From assembly GCF_002775205.1 (NCBI RefSeq), contig NC_036456.1:5967463-6031462 (forward strand): a DNA stretch of 64,000 nt, in the 5' to 3' direction. Shown piece after piece: positions 59,368-64,000 of this stretch; the first letter of the stretch is position 1, and each line of letters begins with the position of its first letter. Both the position numbers and the translations under genes were made by a program. Below the pieces are notes generated by a model. It did not search any database, was not told the DNA's origin, and saw nothing but the letters and a program-made list of their open reading frames with translations. This DNA comes from Xiphophorus maculatus (Eukaryota > Chordata > Actinopteri > Cyprinodontiformes > Poeciliidae).

Positions 59368-61132
59368 ATGCAGTGGAGTCTGATTCTGCTCTTCCTGATG
59401 GGTAAGTTGATCTGAAACACAACTAGACTACGAGGAAATAGAGAATTACTTCTTTACAATCAATCAGAAACATCAATAAACTGTCTAATCATATCATATT
59501 AAAACTTATAGCCCTTATTATCTATTGATGAAATCCTCCTAATTTAAAATCACCCTTGTTTTATCTTCACAGCTCAGTGTTGCTTCATTGACTGTCAGCT
59601 CTATCAGTTTCACTACATTAATGAGAATAAAACCTGGACTGAAGCTCAGCAGTACTGCAGAGAGAATCACACTGACCTGGCCACAGTGACTAACATGAAG
59701 GACATGAAGAGACTCATCAACATCTCAGCTGGATATCAGAGGGAAGCTTGGATTGGTCTGAACAGTAAACCAGAATTTAACAGAACATGGTTCTGGTCTC
59801 TGTCTGGAGCGGAGTTTAATGAAAGTGAGACAAACTGGAAAGAAGGAGAACCAACTGATAGAGGAATTAAAGGTTCTGAGAACTGTGGGATTGTGTATCA
59901 AGATCTCAGATGGGGAGATCAGGGTTGCCATTGGAATGAATCTTTCCTCTGCTATGATGGTGAGTATTAAAAAACACAGAATCTAAACTCTTTAGATTGT
60001 CCAATAAAAGTATCTGGATAAAACATTTCACAAAAAAACAAAATTAAAGTATCGATTTCACTCACAAAAAGAAGTAACGGTTACTTTCAATGCGTCTGCC
60101 AGTGAACCTGATTTTGTGTTTATCTTAAAAATAGTTATAAAAATGTACGTTTTCTGTTTACTCCATAGAAACTAATAAAACCCATAAATATCACCTGATT
60201 AAAGAGGAGAAGACCTGGCTGAAAGCTCAGAGTTACTGCAGAGAGAAACACACAGACCTGATCAGTGGAACGAAGCAACTACAGGATGGAGAAGTGAAGA
60301 AATTGATGGACTTTACAAACAGTAAAGCGTACTTTGGTTTATTCAGAGACAATTGCAGGTGGTCAGATGGAAACAGTTTCTCTTTCAGACACTGGAATAA
60401 TGACTTTAACAATCCAGAATCCAACAGTGGTCAATGTGTCATGACTGTGTTTAATGATGGAGGCAGATGGAAGAATGTGAGCTGTGATGAAAGAAAACCC
60501 TTCTTCTGTTATGATGGTGAGTAATGTTTTTGTCTCTTTTAAGGAGGTTAATGTCAAAGGTCATGTAAGAAATCAGATTTGAATCTGTTAACATATTTTC
60601 TACATGGCTTTTTGTCAATCTATTTGTGTATATCTCCAATCATCTGATTCCACACGTCTATTTATAAAAGAAAATTGGAATTTGAAAATGTTTCCCTGGA
60701 ACCAAAGGTATATTTTTCACCACCTTTTTCTGTGAAGTAACATAAACAAATGATGTGAACTGTGTTCTTGTCAACACCATGACAGATAAAGTGATCCTGA
60801 TCAAAGAAAATAAAACCTGGGAGGAGGCCTTGACCTACTGCAGAGGTCATCACCATGACCTGGTCACCATCACCAACATGGAGGATCAGATATGGATCCA
60901 GGAGAAAGTCAAGAACGCATCGACTCCTTTTGTCTGGATTGGACTGCACTACATCTGGTCTCTACGTTTCTGGGTCTGGGTCAGTGACGAGGAGGTCAGT
61001 TATGAGAACTGGGCCTCACCTGGACAGACGGACGACTGTGACGTGTTTGGAACCATGGAAACGGGAGGAGAACATAAGTGGCTGGAAAAAAAAGGCAGCC
61101 AGACGTTTAATTTCATCTGTTCTAAATATTGA
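59368..61132 (+). CDS. CTL-15: secreted triple C-type lectin, complete
   Basis: Coding exons 59368-59401, 59573-59959, 60169-60516 and 60786-61132 give 371 residues; exon 2 starts at 59277. CTLD1 has GEPTD and WGDQGC. CTLD2 reads RDNCRWSDG where all others have RDNW or RDTW (or RDAW, SNPW), adding a cysteine, and ends FFCYDG. CTLD3 is class III (HYIWSLRFWVWV, WASPGQTDDC, FICSKY) and keeps only three cysteines. The CTLD2 acceptor is TAG rather than CAG. The odd cysteine counts could allow a disulfide between CTLD2 and CTLD3, or between chains. AATAAA lies at 61698-61703. Confidence 0.9.
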
Positions 61133-62721
61133 GACCTAAGCCTTTGGCTTTTGATTGTTTTGTGCCCAGAGTTGCATTTAAAATCTCAAAAATATATTTT
61201 GGATTATGTGAAGTAAATATTATTGGGTTATTTGTTTGAAGGATTAAATCTATCATTAAGTTCTTCTTATTTTTCAAAGTGCTGTTTGGCTGCAAGTTAC
61301 TTATACATTTTTACAAACATATTTAGGATTATATAAAAAATACAACTGATTTATTATTAGAAAACTAATATTTCTACTAAGCTTCAGCAACTATAATCAT
61401 TCTCTATGGTGATTTTACTGTTCTTGTATCTTTTAATTCAACATCTATACTAACAGAACATAGTTTGCATTTTATTCACTTTGATCAGCCAGTTATTATA
61501 TTGCATCCAGCTCTCTATAAGTAATCAGTAAGTGTGTGGTGGGTTAACTAGAACTTGTTTATTCCTTAAATAAATCCTGACAGGTTGTGTAATCTTGTTT
61601 TAGCTGTTAAGTAAGAAAAATGCTGTTCAGTTTATTATCACTGTTTTAAATGGATTTACAGTCATATTAATACTTTGCTATAATGTTGTTAAAAAACAAT
61701 AAAAGCTGTTGAGTCTGAAGAAGTTTTTGTCTTTTCTTCTTATCTAAACTGGTTTCAGTCTGTGAGTCAGACATCATGTCTACTTTTAAGTCTAGGCTTC
61801 AACTTTCCTTTGTGATAAAGCTTAAAGTTAGACTGGTTTAGGTTTTTCCCTCACTTTCTTCTCCTACTACTCTCCTATTTGCATTATTTCTGTTATTACA
61901 AAGATTAATTTAATGTTTTCTTCTTTCTCTAGAAGCCACTTCTGGTCTGGCATTCTGATTGGCTGTGATGTCTGTCTGTTAAAATCATCACATGAGACCC
62001 AATTTATTTAATCTGATGCACATGATTCCTGCTATTTAATAAATGTTGAAAAATATTAAACCAGTAGACCCCAACTGCAGGTTTTGCAAAGTGCATCCAG
62101 TCATTTATTCTGGAATTGTCCTATTTTAAAATGAATGTAATCTAATTTCTAAAATCCTTAATACATTTTCAGTTAAGTTTGAACTTATTGCTTTTGGTTT
62201 TCAGGGAAGGAATAAGAGAGGCATTTGATCTAATTATATTTGGCAAATTTTATGTTCAGAAATGTACATTTAAAAAAAAATCTTTACCCTTTTTTAAGAG
62301 TCTTGGTTAAGACAGTCTAACTATACTCATCCACTAATTCCAAGAGCACAAACATGCATATGCACATACGAATGTTGTAGGTCACTGAAGGTTTTTATTT
62401 TATCATAAATAACCTGACACACTTTATATTCTGTGTTCTGTTCCTCATGTCTCCCTTGTGTTTGGTGTTTGCTTTTGGGTCTTATTATACTGGATCTGAA
62501 TGGCTGGAGGACGCAACACTGAAACAACAATGAAAATAGTCAAAGTTATTGTTTAGGTTCTGCTCACAATAAAAATCTGACCAGGCAATTTCTAATATCT
62601 GAGGGGATCAGATTGTTCATATATTTTCAGTGCTGTCTGTACACTGTTCTGTCACTGTTCTGTGTATTTTTCTCCTTTTAAAACGGTACAAATGACATGA
62701 GTTTCTGTCTTTACTCCACAG
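61133..62721 (+). other. 3' flank of CTL-15
   Basis: Matches the CTL-14 flank in blocks up to about 62060, then an L1-like relic (62060-62300). The remainder to 62721 is unassigned non-coding DNA. Confidence 0.5.
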
Positions 62722-63010
62722 CAGCAGCAAGCTCAGAGTTACTGCAGAGAGAAACACACAGACCTGATCAGTGGAACGAAGCAACTAAAGGATGAGGAAG
62801 TGAAGAAGATGAAGTGAACTGCACACGTTGGTGCGTTCAGAGACACCTGGAGCTGGTCAGACGGCAGCAACTCATCCTTCAGACGCTGGAATAACGAGTT
62901 TAGCGATGTAGAATCCAACAGTGGTCAATGTGCCAGGACCGTGTTTGACGATGAAGGCAGATGAAAAAATGAGAACTGTGCTGAAAGAAAACCCTTCATC
63001 TGCTATGATG
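62722..63010 (+). pseudogene. CTL-16: lone CTLD2 exon, broken
   Basis: Starts after a CAG acceptor at CAGCAGCAAGCTCAGAG, missing the first 15 or so codons of CTLD2. Readable words are [29 protein letters not shown] and FICYDG. TGA interrupts after VKKMK (near 62815) and again in place of the tryptophan codon of GRW (near 62962). The donor GTGAG is kept at 63011. No CTLD1 precedes it and no CTLD3 follows within the window, although a CTLD3 could lie beyond the edge. Confidence 0.85.
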
Positions 63011-64000
63011 GTGAGTGAAATACAATACGTTTAATGTTTGAAAAGAAATGCATTTTATTCTGTTTTTCTTTCCTTTCCTTGTGTTTTTATCTATTTAAAA
63101 AAAGTGCTTCATAGTTTATTTCACTTATACAGAGGTTTAGCTGGTAAACCATTGCCTTGCGTCTAAACTAAGTGAAATGTGAAAATATTAAACTGAACAT
63201 AACGAGAACCTCCTCATCTATGAGGGGCTCCGATTAGAGAGACGGCTCCTCCACATCAAGAGGAGCCAGTTGGTTGGGAACCTCCTGGACACCTCCCTGG
63301 TGAGGTGTTCCTCCCACTGGGAGGAGACCAGGGGAAGACCAAGGACACGCTGTAGGGAATGTTAAGCTGCATTCAGACCGATCTGAGCATCAGGGGCAGC
63401 TGGTCTACATTCAAAGTCTATGTAGAATCATGTTTCGGGCTCGTCACGCCACGTTTCATGCGTCTGGCTCTGTGTCGTTGAAGCATTTTGAGAGTTTTGA
63501 ACGTTCAAGAGTCTCCCATGCTCAAAACGCAAAATTAGAATTTTTTTTTTTTGTAATGTAAAACAGTGATCTGTAGTTGCTGTTCTACCAGGAGATACAG
63601 GCACCAAAGCAGGTTAAAGGGCCGTCAAACTGGGCTCAGGTGAGACGAGCGCCCAGCTAGGTTGTGAACTCAGCAAACTCATAACACCTGAATCATCAGG
63701 TAAATTCAAACACGTGCTGACAGCTACATTCTGTTGCTTTCAGTACATGAAGCCAAGACACTGTCTTATTATTTCATCTGTTGTTGCTCAAAGTAATCAG
63801 CAGAAGAAAAAAGGCAATGCGCGTCGTGCCGTTATCATCTGGGGCAATTGTTCGTTCAATAAAAACTCAACGCACAATGTTCAGCAAAGACATCTGAACA
63901 TTTGTTATGACTGCAAAAAACCTTTGACAGCGCGGCGCCACTTTCTCAATGTTATCCGCCTTTGTACAAAGAGAACAGCAATGGAAACCAACAGGCCTTC
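63011..64000 (+). other. End spacer with RTE-type LINE scrap
   Basis: Near 63205-63360 the translation LLHIKRSQL and ETRGRPRTR resembles the C-terminal part of the Rex3-like protein at 12.5 kb, in degraded form. The rest (63370-64000) shows nothing I recognise. Confidence 0.4.

Overview
The window is vertebrate, almost certainly teleost, nuclear DNA. Evidence: short GT-AG introns, AT-rich flanks, a Rex3-like RTE LINE, tRNA-headed SINEs, palindromic hAT MITEs, a Tf1/sushi-type Ty3/gypsy element, and (CA)n and (TA)n tracts. A percomorph or cyprinodontiform fish is plausible, but the sequence alone does not settle it.

The window is dominated by one head-to-tail family of C-type lectin genes, all on the + strand. 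I number 16 units CTL-1 to CTL-16. A full unit has a non-coding exon 1; an exon 2 carrying 5'UTR, a conserved upstream ORF and the signal peptide MQWSLILLFLM; then one exon each for CTLD1, CTLD2 and CTLD3. The three internal coding junctions are all phase 1. The product is a secreted protein of about 365-374 residues with three C-type lectin domains and no visible membrane segment. The nearest named families are the macrophage-mannose-receptor-like and CLEC20A-like fish lectins; that assignment is from memory of the families, not from a search.

Layout: CTL-1 (3' end only, 1-819); CTL-2 (pseudogene, 2620-3650); CTL-3 (whole, 5888-7623); CTL-4 (CTLD2+CTLD3 only, 9915-10875); Rex3-like LINE (12440-13608); CTL-5 (truncated, 14920-15310) and CTL-6 (pseudogene, 16712-17460); CTL-7 (whole, 18403-20056); a repeat-rich spacer (20.1-31.1 kb) with a palindromic repeat patch, duplicated MITE units and a young, nearly whole gypsy element (25120-30894); CTL-8 (truncated, 31723-32474); CTL-9 (whole, 33415-35057); CTL-10 (headless, 35844-37328); CTL-11 to CTL-15 (whole, 39151-61132); CTL-16 (pseudogene exon, 62722-63010). 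Eight units are complete, and no unrelated host gene is visible.

The array looks like birth-and-death evolution with domain swapping. Three pairs of near-identical genes (CTL-1/3, CTL-9/10, CTL-13/14) carry different classes of CTLD3 together with different 3' flanks. The framework of CTLD1 is almost invariant, while its predicted calcium/sugar-binding positions differ from copy to copy. This fits a diversifying set of secreted, probably immune or mucosal, recognition proteins. That role is inference.
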